Origin: Lachnospiraceae bacterium
GTDB taxonomy: Bacteria > Bacillota > Clostridia > Lachnospirales > Lachnospiraceae
NCBI GenBank assembly: GCA_910576335.1
Contig: CAJTIU010000017.1
Coordinates: 40,149 to 104,148 of the forward strand
Length of the DNA: 64,000 nucleotides
Direction: 5' to 3'
In this document: positions 47,626 through 56,954 of the stretch, in pieces
How the letters are laid out: each line of letters opens with the position of its first letter
Numbering within the stretch: position 1 is the first letter of the stretch
Notes under the pieces: generated by a model
Told to the model about the DNA's origin: nothing
The model's database searches: none
Seen by the model: only the letters and a program-made list of their open reading frames with translations
Position numbers and translations under genes: made by a program

Positions 47626-48876
47626 ATGGATAATTGTGTAGTAAGGCAGGCAGTAAAGGATCTGCATACGGACGCAATTGTCGGATATGAGCTCATGGTA
47701 CAGGAGGATAAGGACAGCTTATACAATCCGAGCTCAGACAGTGTTGCGGCAAATACAATGATGTCTTTTCTGTCGGAAAATTCTGAACGTATCTTTAAAG
47801 ACCGCAAGACTTTTATGACTTTTACGCCTACGCTGCTGTTTCGGAATACGCCAAAGATATTCGATAAGGATAGGATTGTTATTCAGATTGAGGATAACAT
47901 AGTTGTTCATTCTCTTTCTTCGATTATTATCAGCAAGTATAAGGAAGATGGATATCATTTCGCAATTAATGATTTTCAATTTACGCCAAAGTATTTTAGC
48001 ATGCTGGAATATGTAGATTATATAAAAGTTGATATTTCCAATAAGATGGGTGAGACAGAGAGGCGGTCTGTTGAGAATGTAGTTGAAATGGCACACGGAT
48101 TTCAGAAGAGCTTCATTGCAACAGGGGTCAATACAAAAGAAGTCTACGAGTATGCCAAAGAGCTTCAGGTTGACTATGTAGAAGGAAACTATATTTCTAT
48201 GGCTACCATGTCGAAGACAAGCAAGATGGAATTCATGCAGGGGAATCTGTATCAGCTGACTATTGAGATTACCAGGGATGAGCCGAATATTGAGGCAATT
48301 GAGGAGATTGTAAGCAGAGATGCGTCCCTTACTTACGCACTTCTTAAGATGGCAAATTCTGCATACTTTGCGGTACATCATGAGACTACGTCAGTCCGTC
48401 AGGCTGTAGTCCGGGTAGGAATCAGCCAGATGAAGCAGTGGCTTTATCTATTGAGTTTTTCCTCGAATGATGAAGAGAATTCTTCAGAAGAGCTTCTGAA
48501 GACATCTTTTATGCGTGCGAATTTTGCGTCAATGCTTGTGAAAAAGCTGAAAAAATTCCCAATCAATACAACGGATGCTTATCTTATGGGTATGTTTTCT
48601 ACATTGGAATATATGATTGACGCCACGATAGAGGAGATTCTGATTGATATTCCGATTGTACAGGAGGTAAAGGATGCCCTGATCTCAAAGGAAGGCAAGG
48701 CTGGGCGGCTGTATGAGCTGATCCTGCTCTATGAGAGGGCAGAGTGGAGTGAGATAAAGCCGATTGCAGAAGAGCTGGGCATTAAGACGAATGAGATGGC
48801 ACAGATGTATATGGAGTGCGTAGATGAGGTAAATGATATCTGGGAAAACGTTGTGGGAAATGTAGAAAAGCCATAG
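47626..48876 (+). CDS. Degenerate EAL plus HDOD domain protein
   Basis: A 416-residue protein of the EAL-HDOD (YuxH-like) class: an EAL-fold N-terminal half (1-205) and an HDOD half (205-416; ASLTYALLKMANSAYF is the conserved helix). The EAL half has lost the catalytic residues: ELM in place of EAL, NDFQ in place of DDFG, and no glutamates in the ATGVNT/VEGNYI region. It is therefore unlikely to cut c-di-GMP but might bind it or act as a scaffold. Translationally coupled to cheV. Confidence 0.8.
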   Translation: MDNCVVRQAVKDLHTDAIVGYELMVQEDKDSLYNPSSDSVAANTMMSFLSENSERIFKDRKTFMTFTPTLLFRNTPKIFDKDRIVIQIEDNIVVHSLSSIIISKYKEDGYHFAINDFQFTPKYFSMLEYVDYIKVDISNKMGETERRSVENVVEMAHGFQKSFIATGVNTKEVYEYAKELQVDYVEGNYISMATMSKTSKMEFMQGNLYQLTIEITRDEPNIEAIEEIVSRDASLTYALLKMANSAYFAVHHETTSVRQAVVRVGISQMKQWLYLLSFSSNDEENSSEELLKTSFMRANFASMLVKKLKKFPINTTDAYLMGMFSTLEYMIDATIEEILIDIPIVQEVKDALISKEGKAGRLYELILLYERAEWSEIKPIAEELGIKTNEMAQMYMECVDEVNDIWENVVGNVEKP

Positions 48877-48947
48877 CAGCCGGATTGAAGAGTAAGATGG
48901 ACAATCGCCAGAGAGGAAGCGAATCTGACTTATAAGGAGGTGTGAGT

Positions 48948-49724
48948 ATGACAGGAGCAATTTCCGGAATTAGTCCGTATATGAGCAGCTATAGATATCT
49001 GGGCGCTGCCAGGGGCTATGGGGGAAACGCTGGAATGCGGGTTCAGGCAGCACAGGCTGCCAGGGCTGTCCAGGCGTCACAGAAGACGGGGACAGCGGCT
49101 GCGCCCGGACGTGTGCATGATCCGGATAGTCCGGTTGAACCAGTCCGCCCGGTAACAGCAGTAGATACAAATGGTACGAATGGAATCAGCTATGCTATTC
49201 CCTTCCTTAGAAAGGGGATGGATCCGGCAGAGCTTGCAGTCCGTATGCGGATCCAGTATGGTGACGCCGGCCAGACAGAGAGGGGAAGGAATGCCTTGCC
49301 AGATGATGGCTCAGATGCTGCCAGGGAAGGTGCGGCAGGTATAGAGAGTGTCAGAGAGACCGTCCAGGAAACAGAATGCCAGACCTGCAAGGAGCGGAAA
49401 TACCAGGACGGGTCAGACGATTCGGGAGTTTCCTATCAGACTCCCACTCATATAGCGCCGGAGCAGGCCGCACAGGCAGTCATGGGGCATGAGATGGAGC
49501 ATGTGGTCCGGGAGCAGGCAAAGGCAGAGCGGGAGGACCGTAAGGTGATCAGCCAGTCTGTTACGATGCATACAGCGGTGTGCCCGGAGTGTGGCAGAGT
49601 CTATGTCTCAGGCGGAACGACCAGAACAACAACTGCTGCAGGCACGGAGGCAGAGCTGCCTTCAGGAGAGCAGGGGAAAGGGGACGGCAGCCGTCCGCGT
49701 ACACCGTTTGAGGCAGTTGCATAA
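48948..49724 (+). CDS. SprA-related putative metalloprotease
   Basis: A 258-residue protein with a low-complexity N-terminal half and a conserved C-terminal half of the SprA-related (PF12118-like) type. HEMEH (181-185) is a zinc-binding HExxH motif, and two CxxC pairs, Cys144/Cys147 and Cys212/Cys215 (CPECGRVYVSGG), suggest a structural zinc ribbon. No signal peptide. AAGGAGG precedes ATG 48948. Function is not established; it stands between chemotaxis genes. Confidence 0.72.
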   Translation: MTGAISGISPYMSSYRYLGAARGYGGNAGMRVQAAQAARAVQASQKTGTAAAPGRVHDPDSPVEPVRPVTAVDTNGTNGISYAIPFLRKGMDPAELAVRMRIQYGDAGQTERGRNALPDDGSDAAREGAAGIESVRETVQETECQTCKERKYQDGSDDSGVSYQTPTHIAPEQAAQAVMGHEMEHVVREQAKAEREDRKVISQSVTMHTAVCPECGRVYVSGGTTRTTTAAGTEAELPSGEQGKGDGSRPRTPFEAVA

Positions 49725-49859
49725 AGAGGGCATCAGCCGTCCGCGAAAAGCCGTTTGACACAGCTGCATAAAAGAGCCGGAGGACTGAGGGCTGTGCTCT
49801 GCGAATAATTAATGAAGAACACCTTGTCATCATACAAAAAAGAAAGAGGGGAGAAACCC

Positions 49860-51503
49860 ATGCGAAAAAGCATCAAGACGATGGTCGGAATACGTGTGAT
49901 TGCGGCACTGATCTCAGTGCTTCTCTACAGCATTCTGATTACGATTAATATTTATGTGATTAAAGACACACAGCAAAGCAGCATTGCAGCAAATGACCTG
50001 CTTACGAAGATTCAGGGTGCAGAGGTAGCACATTATAAGTGGTCCGCCGGACTTAGCAATGCACTATATGCAAAAGCAGAATTTACCGGAAGCATTGACC
50101 CGACCACCTGTGTACTGGGAAAATGGCTTTATGGTGAGACAACAGATAACAAAGAAATAATGGCGCTCAGGGATCAGTTGGAGCCGCTTCATAAGGAGCT
50201 CCATGAGTCTGCAAGCAAAGTGCTTGAGATGTATAAGACAGACGAAAAAGGTGCACAGGAATACTATCAGGATACGATTCAGTCCAATCTTACGACCCTG
50301 GTCGGTCTTATGGATAAGGTAGTAGAACATGCAGTCCAGCAGAATGAGAATTGCTTTGCGGATATGAAAAGTACCATCCATGTCATGCAGGTAATCTCAG
50401 GCGTATGCTTTGTACTGGTACTGGCATGTATGGCAAGCATGATCCAGTATGTGCTCGGACAGATTGTGAAGCCTATGCTAAAGATAACAGAGAGGACAAA
50501 ACCACTCCAGGAAGGGCAGCTGGAGCTTGATATTGATTATCATGCAAATAATGAGCTTGGAGACCTTGCTACAACAATTAAAGATTCTATGCATCTGATC
50601 CATACGTATGTAGCTGACATTAACCGCATCATGGGACTGCTGTCAGAGGGAACATTTAATGTAAGGACAGAAAAGCCCTTTATCGGTGATTTTAAATCTA
50701 TTGAGAACTCTATTGACAGCTTTACAGGCACTATATCCCAGGCTTTCATGCATATTAACCAGGCAGAACAGCAGGTTTCGGGAAATGCAGAGCAGCTTTC
50801 AAGCAGTGCGCAGTCACTGGCTCAGGGGGCTACCGAGCAGGCAAGCGAAGTACAGCAGCTGTATGCTACACTTGATGAACTGTCCAGAAATGCGGAAAAG
50901 AATGTAAAGGATGCGTCAGAAGCTCAGAACAACGCCCGGCTTACAGGAGAGCAGGTTACCATCAGCGGCGAACAGATGAAGCACATGGTAGCAGCTATGG
51001 AGGATATTACAAAAGCATCACAGCAGATCGGAAAAATTATTGCTACAATTGAAGATATTGCCTTCCAGACGAATATTCTGGCATTGAATGCAGCGGTAGA
51101 AGCAGCCCGTGCAGGCGAAGCAGGAAAAGGATTTGCAGTAGTATCAAGCGAAGTAAGAAGCCTTGCGTCACGTTCTGACCAGGCGGCAAAGGCAACAAAG
51201 GAATTGATTGAGAATTCTATTCAGGCGGCAGAAAGAGGAAGCCAGATTGTAAGTGAGGTTTCAGATACATTGAAGAAGACCCTCGACCTGGTAGTGCACT
51301 CCAATGAGACGATCGGAACAGTAGCACAGGCTGTGCAGGGCGAGGCGGCATCTATCTCACAGGTAACGGACGGAATCAGCCAGATATCCGAAGTAGTCCA
51401 AATGAATTCAGCAAGCAGCGAAGAGGCAGCAGCAGTCAGCACAGAGCTGTTCGAACAGGTTAAAAAGCTTAAAGCAGAGACAAGTAAATTCAGATTAAGA
51501 TAA
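49860..51503 (+). CDS. Chemoreceptor with extracytoplasmic CZB zinc-binding motif
   Basis: A 547-residue methyl-accepting chemotaxis protein. Membrane segments are about 11-34 and 176-199. Between them, His58, Cys84 in CVLGKW, and His111/His115 (HKELH) reproduce the CZB zinc site. HAMP and the signalling coiled coil follow, with tip [23 protein letters not shown] 49860 has AAAGAGGGGAG before it; an upstream in-frame ATG at 49812 lacks a good site. Likely stimulus: zinc or an oxidant, by analogy to other CZB proteins. Confidence 0.9.
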   Translation: MRKSIKTMVGIRVIAALISVLLYSILITINIYVIKDTQQSSIAANDLLTKIQGAEVAHYKWSAGLSNALYAKAEFTGSIDPTTCVLGKWLYGETTDNKEIMALRDQLEPLHKELHESASKVLEMYKTDEKGAQEYYQDTIQSNLTTLVGLMDKVVEHAVQQNENCFADMKSTIHVMQVISGVCFVLVLACMASMIQYVLGQIVKPMLKITERTKPLQEGQLELDIDYHANNELGDLATTIKDSMHLIHTYVADINRIMGLLSEGTFNVRTEKPFIGDFKSIENSIDSFTGTISQAFMHINQAEQQVSGNAEQLSSSAQSLAQGATEQASEVQQLYATLDELSRNAEKNVKDASEAQNNARLTGEQVTISGEQMKHMVAAMEDITKASQQIGKIIATIEDIAFQTNILALNAAVEAARAGEAGKGFAVVSSEVRSLASRSDQAAKATKELIENSIQAAERGSQIVSEVSDTLKKTLDLVVHSNETIGTVAQAVQGEAASISQVTDGISQISEVVQMNSASSEEAAAVSTELFEQVKKLKAETSKFRLR

Positions 51504-51505
51504 TA

Positions 51506-51592
51506 AGTTGGGGACGGGGCATTTTTCACATCAAAAGCTCCACTGGAGCTTTTGATGTGCGCTATGGCGAAAAATGCCCCGTCCCCAATTTT
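51506..51592. repeat. GGGGACGGGGCA palindrome, copy 4 (long form, interrupted)
   Basis: Same outer arms as the other copies (AGTTGGGGACGGGGCATTTTT and its complement ending at about 51589) and the inner CACATCAAAAGCTCCA inverted repeat. About 10 extra bases (GCGCTATGGC, near 51559-51568) break the symmetry on the right side. It lies between the chemoreceptor and the end of the reverse-strand ComFB gene and could terminate both. Confidence 0.88.
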
Positions 51593-52592
51593 AATGTCGT
51601 GGATTCTCTTTTACAATCATGCATGCTTTTGTAGCTTCGACAGTCACATCAGAGATTAATCGGTTTGTATAATAGCTTACAAGGGGATCTACTGCAGCGG
51701 GTGTGGTTACAATATATTTTGGCAGCAGTCCGTTGAGCGTCAGAGCAGTTGTGTCAGCCACGCAGCGGTCACAGGTGCATACATCAAACTGCCGCATATA
51801 GTAAATAATCTTGTCAGCAACAATGGATTCCATTATATTAAGCCTTACAAAGTCCGGTTCCGGTTCTGGTTCCGATATAGCCTGAGGCTGTGGTGCAGAT
51901 TGAGGATTTTGTGCAGACTGAGGTTCCAGCGTATTCTGAAGATTAGGTGCAGACTGGGCTTCCGGTTCGGAGGCAGTCTGAGATTCAGGTGTAGTGTGAG
52001 ATTCTGGCACAGACTGGGACTCCGGTTCGGAAACAGTCTGTAATTTCTGCACAGGCTGAGACTCCGGTACAGACTGAATTTCCGGTTCGGAAGCAGTCTG
52101 AGATTCAGGTGCAGGCTGAGACTCCGGTACGGACTGAGGTTCTGTTTCCAAAATGTCAGGCTCTTTATCCGGTGCAGGGGCAGATATTGCTGCTTCTCCT
52201 GCAGGCGCAGCAGCCAGTGGTATTTTTTCTGCGGATTCGTGATTTGACGCTGGCTGCACTGTGGGTTCAGGCGCAGGTGTTGTTCCTTTGTCAGAAGCAG
52301 CGTCAGGTACTGCATCTGGGGCGGGGTCTGCTGGCTGTGTCTGTTCATTCAGGCTGTTATTCAGCTGCTGCTGTATCAGATCAGATACAGGATCCTTCGT
52401 TGTTGTGTCAATGACAGATATGCTGTTTGGCGACGGTGCAGATGCGGGCCTGGCAGGAGCCGGATCTGAGGCGTTCGCTGCTGCACCGTCTTTTTTTTCT
52501 ACAACGGATTCCTCCGTGCTGTCACTTTGTGTATCATGTCCGGCTGCTATAAGATTTAGGACATGCGCTGTTTTATTACTTCTTCTGGCCAT
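51591..52592 (-). CDS. ComFB-domain protein with long Ser/Pro/Gln-rich linker
   Basis: A 333-residue protein in three parts: a short basic N-terminus (MARRSNKTAHVLNLIAAG), a disordered middle of about 200 residues with repeated PESQ units, and a C-terminal ComFB-like domain (about 254-320; ESIVADKIIYYMRQFDVCTC) with Cys272, Cys274 and Cys277. The start has AAGGAGG before it and lies 14 bp after the parA stop, so the two form an operon. ComFB proteins in other bacteria have been linked to cyclic dinucleotide binding; whether this one binds them is not known. Confidence 0.78.
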   Translation of the reverse strand: MARRSNKTAHVLNLIAAGHDTQSDSTEESVVEKKDGAAANASDPAPARPASAPSPNSISVIDTTTKDPVSDLIQQQLNNSLNEQTQPADPAPDAVPDAASDKGTTPAPEPTVQPASNHESAEKIPLAAAPAGEAAISAPAPDKEPDILETEPQSVPESQPAPESQTASEPEIQSVPESQPVQKLQTVSEPESQSVPESHTTPESQTASEPEAQSAPNLQNTLEPQSAQNPQSAPQPQAISEPEPEPDFVRLNIMESIVADKIIYYMRQFDVCTCDRCVADTTALTLNGLLPKYIVTTPAAVDPLVSYYTNRLISDVTVEATKACMIVKENPRH

Positions 52593-52606
52593 GTTATCTT
52601 ACCTCC

Positions 52607-53383
52607 TTAAGATGCTTTGGGGGAAGTCAGATGTATTACTTCCTGAATAAAATTTTTATAATCTTCTGATGGCTTGGCAGAGGGGGCATGGTCAAAAATA
52701 CTGAGACCATGCGCCGGAGCCTCTGCGACCGTAACACTGGTTCTGATCTGTGTCTGGAATACCCGGGTTCCCATCTGACCGGCTACATTTTCCGCCATCT
52801 CCTTTACCTCACGGGCAAGAAGGGTTCTCTGGTTAAACTTTGTAAGGATGATTCCAAGTACGTTAAGATCCGGGTTCATGCTTACACGGACAGAATCAAT
52901 TGTTTCCTTTAATTGTGTTACACCAAGAAGACTTAAAATCTCCGGCGCCATAGGAATAATCAGATAATCAGAAACAGCATATGCATTCACTGTTAAAATG
53001 TTCAGCGCGGGCGGGGTATCAATAATAATGTAATCGTAATCGTCCATGACCGGCTCCAGCGCCTTCTTCAGTAATAATTCTCTGTCAGAGGAAGTAAACT
53101 CAATCTCCGCACTGCTAAGAAGAATATTAGAGGTGATAACATCACAGTAATCCGTAAGCTGAATTGCCTGCTGAACAGGGGCTTGTCCTGTCAGTACATC
53201 TGATATGGTTCTGCCCTCCTCAATATCAAGACCAAGACTAAACCCCAGGCTTCCCTGAGGGTCCAGATCAATTGCCAGTACCCTTTTATCATAAAAAGAA
53301 ACTAAGCCGGCAGCCAGAGCACTGGACGTGGTTGTCTTGCCGACTCCGCCTTTCTGGTTGGTTAGCGCAATTATCGTAGCCAA
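52607..53383 (-). CDS. ParA/Soj family ATPase
   Basis: A 258-residue ParA-type ATPase with deviant Walker A KGGVGKTT (residues 11-18, including both lysines), Walker A' region DLDPQGSLGFSLG and IIIDTPPALNIL. It resembles Soj more than FlhG, lacking FlhG's N-terminal FlhF-activating motif. No ParB is next to it. The start is TTG with GGAGG upstream. Paired with the ComFB gene and divergent from fliD, it may position a flagellar or chemotaxis complex. Confidence 0.88.
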   Translation of the reverse strand: MATIIALTNQKGGVGKTTTSSALAAGLVSFYDKRVLAIDLDPQGSLGFSLGLDIEEGRTISDVLTGQAPVQQAIQLTDYCDVITSNILLSSAEIEFTSSDRELLLKKALEPVMDDYDYIIIDTPPALNILTVNAYAVSDYLIIPMAPEILSLLGVTQLKETIDSVRVSMNPDLNVLGIILTKFNQRTLLAREVKEMAENVAGQMGTRVFQTQIRTSVTVAEAPAHGLSIFDHAPSAKPSEDYKNFIQEVIHLTSPKAS

Positions 53384-53444
53384 AATAATTCCTCCATTTC
53401 ATGATGAAAACTTAGATTTAACTATTATTTAAAGTATACTATAT

Positions 53445-53452
53445 GCCGATAA
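53445..53452 (+). promoter_or_regulatory. Possible sigma-28 -10 element before fliD
   Basis: GCCGATAA, 108 bp before the fliD ATG, in the gap between divergent parA and fliD. The nearest TAAA (53430-53433) leaves 11 bp rather than the usual 15, so this is tentative. Confidence 0.35.
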
Positions 53453-53560
53453 ATAAGTACAGGATAAATTTAAATTTGTAAAAATGCGGCGGATCAGGGC
53501 AGTTTTTTCGTGTTTCTGTAAAACGACCGTAAATGAATGAATAGAAAAGGAGAGATTACT

Positions 53561-56095
53561 ATGTCAACAATAGGCGGATTAACAGGATCAACCACTAGCA
53601 GCATCAGGGGATACGGCGGCTTAGCCAGCGGTCTGGACAGAGATACTCTGATTGAAGGCATGACCTATGGAACTACGAGTAAGATCACAAAGCAGCAGCA
53701 GAAAAAGCAGCAGCTTGAGTGGAAGCAGGCGGCAGTTCAGGGCATTACGAATCAGATGATTGCTTTTGCAAATAAATTCACATCCTCATGGAGTTCTTCA
53801 ACGAACTTGTTCAGCTCTGTATTCTGGGGAAGGAATAAGATTACAACAACCGGCGCGAATAGTAAATACGTGTCAGTATCCGGAACGGCGAACACGGCAG
53901 ACGCCATAAAGATTATGGGCGTGAAGCAGCTTGCGCAGAAGGCAAAGCTGAGTTCTACAAGCGGTGTATCTGACGGGAAGCTTAAGACAGGGGACATTGA
54001 CGCACGGTCAACACAGACACTACAGGAGCTGATGGGAGAGACGCTGACATTCAAATATGGAGAAAACAGTTATACTATCTTCTTGAATGGAATTGACAAG
54101 GATGAAAAAGAGCTTAAGTACGATACACTGGAGAATGCGGCAGCATCCATCAACAAGATGCTAGAGCAGGAAGAGATCAGCGGTTCAGCAGAGGGCAGTG
54201 CGAAGCAGAAGCTTTCGGATATTATTCAGGTTTCAGTAGAGGACGGAAAGTTTACGTTTACAAATAAAGGCGGAGGCGGAAACCAGCTTTACGTTACAGG
54301 CGGCTCCGCGCTGACTTATATGGGCTTCAAGGAGGCGGAAGGTGATGGATATAATCTGACGAGTGACAAGACGGTAAGCAGTACTGAGCAGGTTGCAATT
54401 ACAAGAGAAGTAACCTTTGCTGAGAAGATTGCAGGAAAGACACTGGATTTTACTTATAATGGAGTAAGGAAAAGTATTTCTATAGCAAGTCTTGAGGAGC
54501 TTATGGATGGTGTGGACACCGAGACGAAAACAGATAAAAACGGGAATTCATATGAAGCGCCTACAGAAGCCGGGGAATTAAAGCTTATAGAGAATCTTCG
54601 GAATTCTCTGCAGACTGAGCTTGATAAAACATTCGGGAAGGGAAGGATCTCAGTGGGCAAGAATCCAGATAAGAATATTACCTTTGAGACAAAGAACCCG
54701 GCAACTGGAGAGATGGATAATACGTCTACCCTTACCATTAATTCCGGCAGTACAGGGTTGTTGGGTGAGGACGGAGCTTTGAAGTTAAAGTTCGGCGAGT
54801 CTACACACCTGAATCTGAACGCAAAGCTTTCAGAGGCTGGATTTGCTAATCTTGGCAACACACTTCCGAAGTCAATCACGATTAATGGAACGGAGATCAA
54901 GATTGCAGAGGCGGAATCTGTTCAGTCTCTGATGGATAAGATCAAGGCACAGACAGGAGTTAGCGTAAGTTATCAGGCAGCAACGGACAAATTTACCTTT
55001 ACATCCAGTGAAAACGGCGCCAGTGGAGCTATTACATTTGGAAAGTTAAATGCAGATGGAACGCCTGTGGCCGGTGATGAAGGCAATGCTTTTCTGGAGA
55101 ACATTTTTGGAGTAGAAGCCGGAAGCACGGCACAGGGGCAGGATGCGATTGTTACTGTCAAGTATGCTGGCTCTGAAGAGGAGATTGATTTGGTTCGTGA
55201 CGCGAATGCATTTACAATAGACGGACTAACCATCAGTGTAAAGGGTGAATTCGGATATAAAGAAGAGCAGGCAAAGAATGCCGACGGGTCGCTGAAAGTA
55301 GATGATATGGGTAATCCAGTTATGGAAAAGGTTCGTGATAAGTCTCAGGAAGAGATTGAGATCAACGCCCAGGTAGATGCAGATTCCATCGTAGATGCTG
55401 TTAAGAATATGGTGGAGGAATATAATAAGATCATTGAGCAGGTTAACAAGGAATTATCGACAAAGCCGGATCGTGATTATGAGCCTCTTACCAGTGAGCA
55501 GAAGAAGGAGCTGAGTGAAGACGAGATTAAGCTTTACGAGGAGAAGGCAAAGCAGGGTCTGCTCTTCGGCGACAGTGACCTTAGGACGCTGAGCAGCGAT
55601 CTCAGGTTCATTATCAGCGGCGGAATTTCACAGGAGCTGGAGAGTATGGGAATCAGTGTTTCCAGTACATACTCTGATAACGGTAAGCTTTCCTTTGACG
55701 AGTCCAAGTTCCGCGCTGCACTTGAAGCAGATCCGGAGAGAGTGCGGGAGTTGTTTACAGGCACAGAGATTCAGAATCAGAATGGTACAGGTTCATCTAA
55801 GGGACTTGCAGCAAATCTGAGGGACACTATGGACAAATACGCGAATACCATGGGTTCCTGGGATACCAAGGGTATTCTGGTCCGCAAGGCAGGTACCGAG
55901 AGCTCGCCGCTTAGTCTTACAGAAAACTATATGTATAAGCAGATCGTGGAGTGCAATAAGCAGATAGCAAAGCTGCAGACAATGCTTGAAACAGAGAGAG
56001 ACCGTTACATCAAGCAGTTTACAAGTCTTGAGACACTGATTTCACAGATGAACAGCCAGAGTAATTACTTAAGCCAGATCGGCGGAGGATATTAA
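53561..56095 (+). CDS. fliD: Flagellar filament cap protein FliD, unusually long
   Basis: The filament cap (844 aa). The N-terminal YGGLASGLDRDTLIEGM is the canonical FliD start, and the C-terminal coiled-coil region ends LETLISQMNSQSNYL. It is much longer than typical FliD (about 450-550), because of extra outer domains between about 150 and 600. ATG 53561 has AAAAGGAG before it; the in-frame ATG at 53537 does not. fliS follows after 20 bp. Confidence 0.93.
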   Translation: MSTIGGLTGSTTSSIRGYGGLASGLDRDTLIEGMTYGTTSKITKQQQKKQQLEWKQAAVQGITNQMIAFANKFTSSWSSSTNLFSSVFWGRNKITTTGANSKYVSVSGTANTADAIKIMGVKQLAQKAKLSSTSGVSDGKLKTGDIDARSTQTLQELMGETLTFKYGENSYTIFLNGIDKDEKELKYDTLENAAASINKMLEQEEISGSAEGSAKQKLSDIIQVSVEDGKFTFTNKGGGGNQLYVTGGSALTYMGFKEAEGDGYNLTSDKTVSSTEQVAITREVTFAEKIAGKTLDFTYNGVRKSISIASLEELMDGVDTETKTDKNGNSYEAPTEAGELKLIENLRNSLQTELDKTFGKGRISVGKNPDKNITFETKNPATGEMDNTSTLTINSGSTGLLGEDGALKLKFGESTHLNLNAKLSEAGFANLGNTLPKSITINGTEIKIAEAESVQSLMDKIKAQTGVSVSYQAATDKFTFTSSENGASGAITFGKLNADGTPVAGDEGNAFLENIFGVEAGSTAQGQDAIVTVKYAGSEEEIDLVRDANAFTIDGLTISVKGEFGYKEEQAKNADGSLKVDDMGNPVMEKVRDKSQEEIEINAQVDADSIVDAVKNMVEEYNKIIEQVNKELSTKPDRDYEPLTSEQKKELSEDEIKLYEEKAKQGLLFGDSDLRTLSSDLRFIISGGISQELESMGISVSSTYSDNGKLSFDESKFRAALEADPERVRELFTGTEIQNQNGTGSSKGLAANLRDTMDKYANTMGSWDTKGILVRKAGTESSPLSLTENYMYKQIVECNKQIAKLQTMLETERDRYIKQFTSLETLISQMNSQSNYLSQIGGGY

Positions 56096-56115
56096 ACCGG
56101 AAAAAGGGGAAAAAT

Positions 56116-56487
56116 ATGTATCAGAATGGATATGAACAGTACAAGATGCAGTCTGTAAATACGATGACTCGCGGAGAGATGCTTCTGCTTCTCTATGATG
56201 AGCTGATCAAACGTCTGACGCGGGCACAGCTCGCGCTGGACGAAGAGGATTATGAATTGTTTGAACGGGCAGTTCAGAGATCGAAGGATATCGTGCATTA
56301 TCTGGATAAGACCTTGAATCTAGATTATCAGATCAGTCATGAACTGCGGAGAATGTATGAATTTTTCCTTTATGAACTTAGCAGGCTGCAGGCCGGAAGA
56401 AACAGCGCTGTAATCCAGGAGCTGAAACCCCTTGTCATGGAGCTGCGCGATGCATTTCGGGAAGCCAGTAAAACTGCAGTAGTATAA
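56116..56487 (+). CDS. fliS: Flagellin export chaperone FliS
   Basis: A 123-residue helical chaperone that binds the flagellin C-terminus. The phrase MTRGEMLLLLYDELIKRL and HYLDKTLNLDYQISHELRRM match the family. It follows fliD as in most flagellar loci, although no flagellin gene is in the window. Confidence 0.95.
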   Translation: MYQNGYEQYKMQSVNTMTRGEMLLLLYDELIKRLTRAQLALDEEDYELFERAVQRSKDIVHYLDKTLNLDYQISHELRRMYEFFLYELSRLQAGRNSAVIQELKPLVMELRDAFREASKTAVV

Positions 56488-56499
56488 CGGAGGGGCCAT

Positions 56500-56907
56500 A
56501 TGGAGAATAGGGAAGAGCTATTGTCGGAGCTTCTCAGGCGGATACAGCGCAACTACGTCCGTATTGTAGAGATTGAGCGGCAGACCAGGGAATTAGGCGA
56601 TGCATTGTCAAGAAATGACCAGGAATCTGCACAGTTGATTGTGAAGATGCGTCAGGATGAGATGGAACAGGCCGCCCAGGTAAAGCAGGAGATTCAGATG
56701 CTGCTCCAGACAGTGCCGGTGCAGGAGAGAGAGAAGATTAAGGGATGGCTGGAGGGCAGAAGCGATCAGGAGCCAGACAGCTACGAGGCGAAAAAAATCA
56801 TTGAGATCGGCGGCCAGCTTACACAGGTTCTGAACCGGACAATCAGCATTGATAAAGCAATTAATGTAAAAATTGCTGGTAAAGATTCCTTTTATCAGAG
56901 AAATTAG
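56500..56907 (+). CDS. FliT/FlgN-like export chaperone
   Basis: A 135-residue, highly helical, Gln/Glu-rich protein in the place of FliT after fliS. Its length, charge and position fit an export chaperone for FliD or for hook-junction proteins, but it has no motif that I can fix to FliT rather than FlgN. It ends just before a strong terminator. Confidence 0.6.
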   Translation: MENREELLSELLRRIQRNYVRIVEIERQTRELGDALSRNDQESAQLIVKMRQDEMEQAAQVKQEIQMLLQTVPVQEREKIKGWLEGRSDQEPDSYEAKKIIEIGGQLTQVLNRTISIDKAINVKIAGKDSFYQRN

Positions 56908-56910
56908 AAA

Positions 56911-56954
56911 AAGACGAAAAGTCCGCAGTATTTCGACTGCGGACTTTTCGTCTT
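56911..56954. terminator. Bidirectional terminator after the fliD operon
   Basis: A 19-bp perfect stem AAGACGAAAAGTCCGCAGT with its complement around ATTTCG. It serves the forward operon and the reverse-strand peptidase gene, whose stop codon lies in the right arm. Confidence 0.88.
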
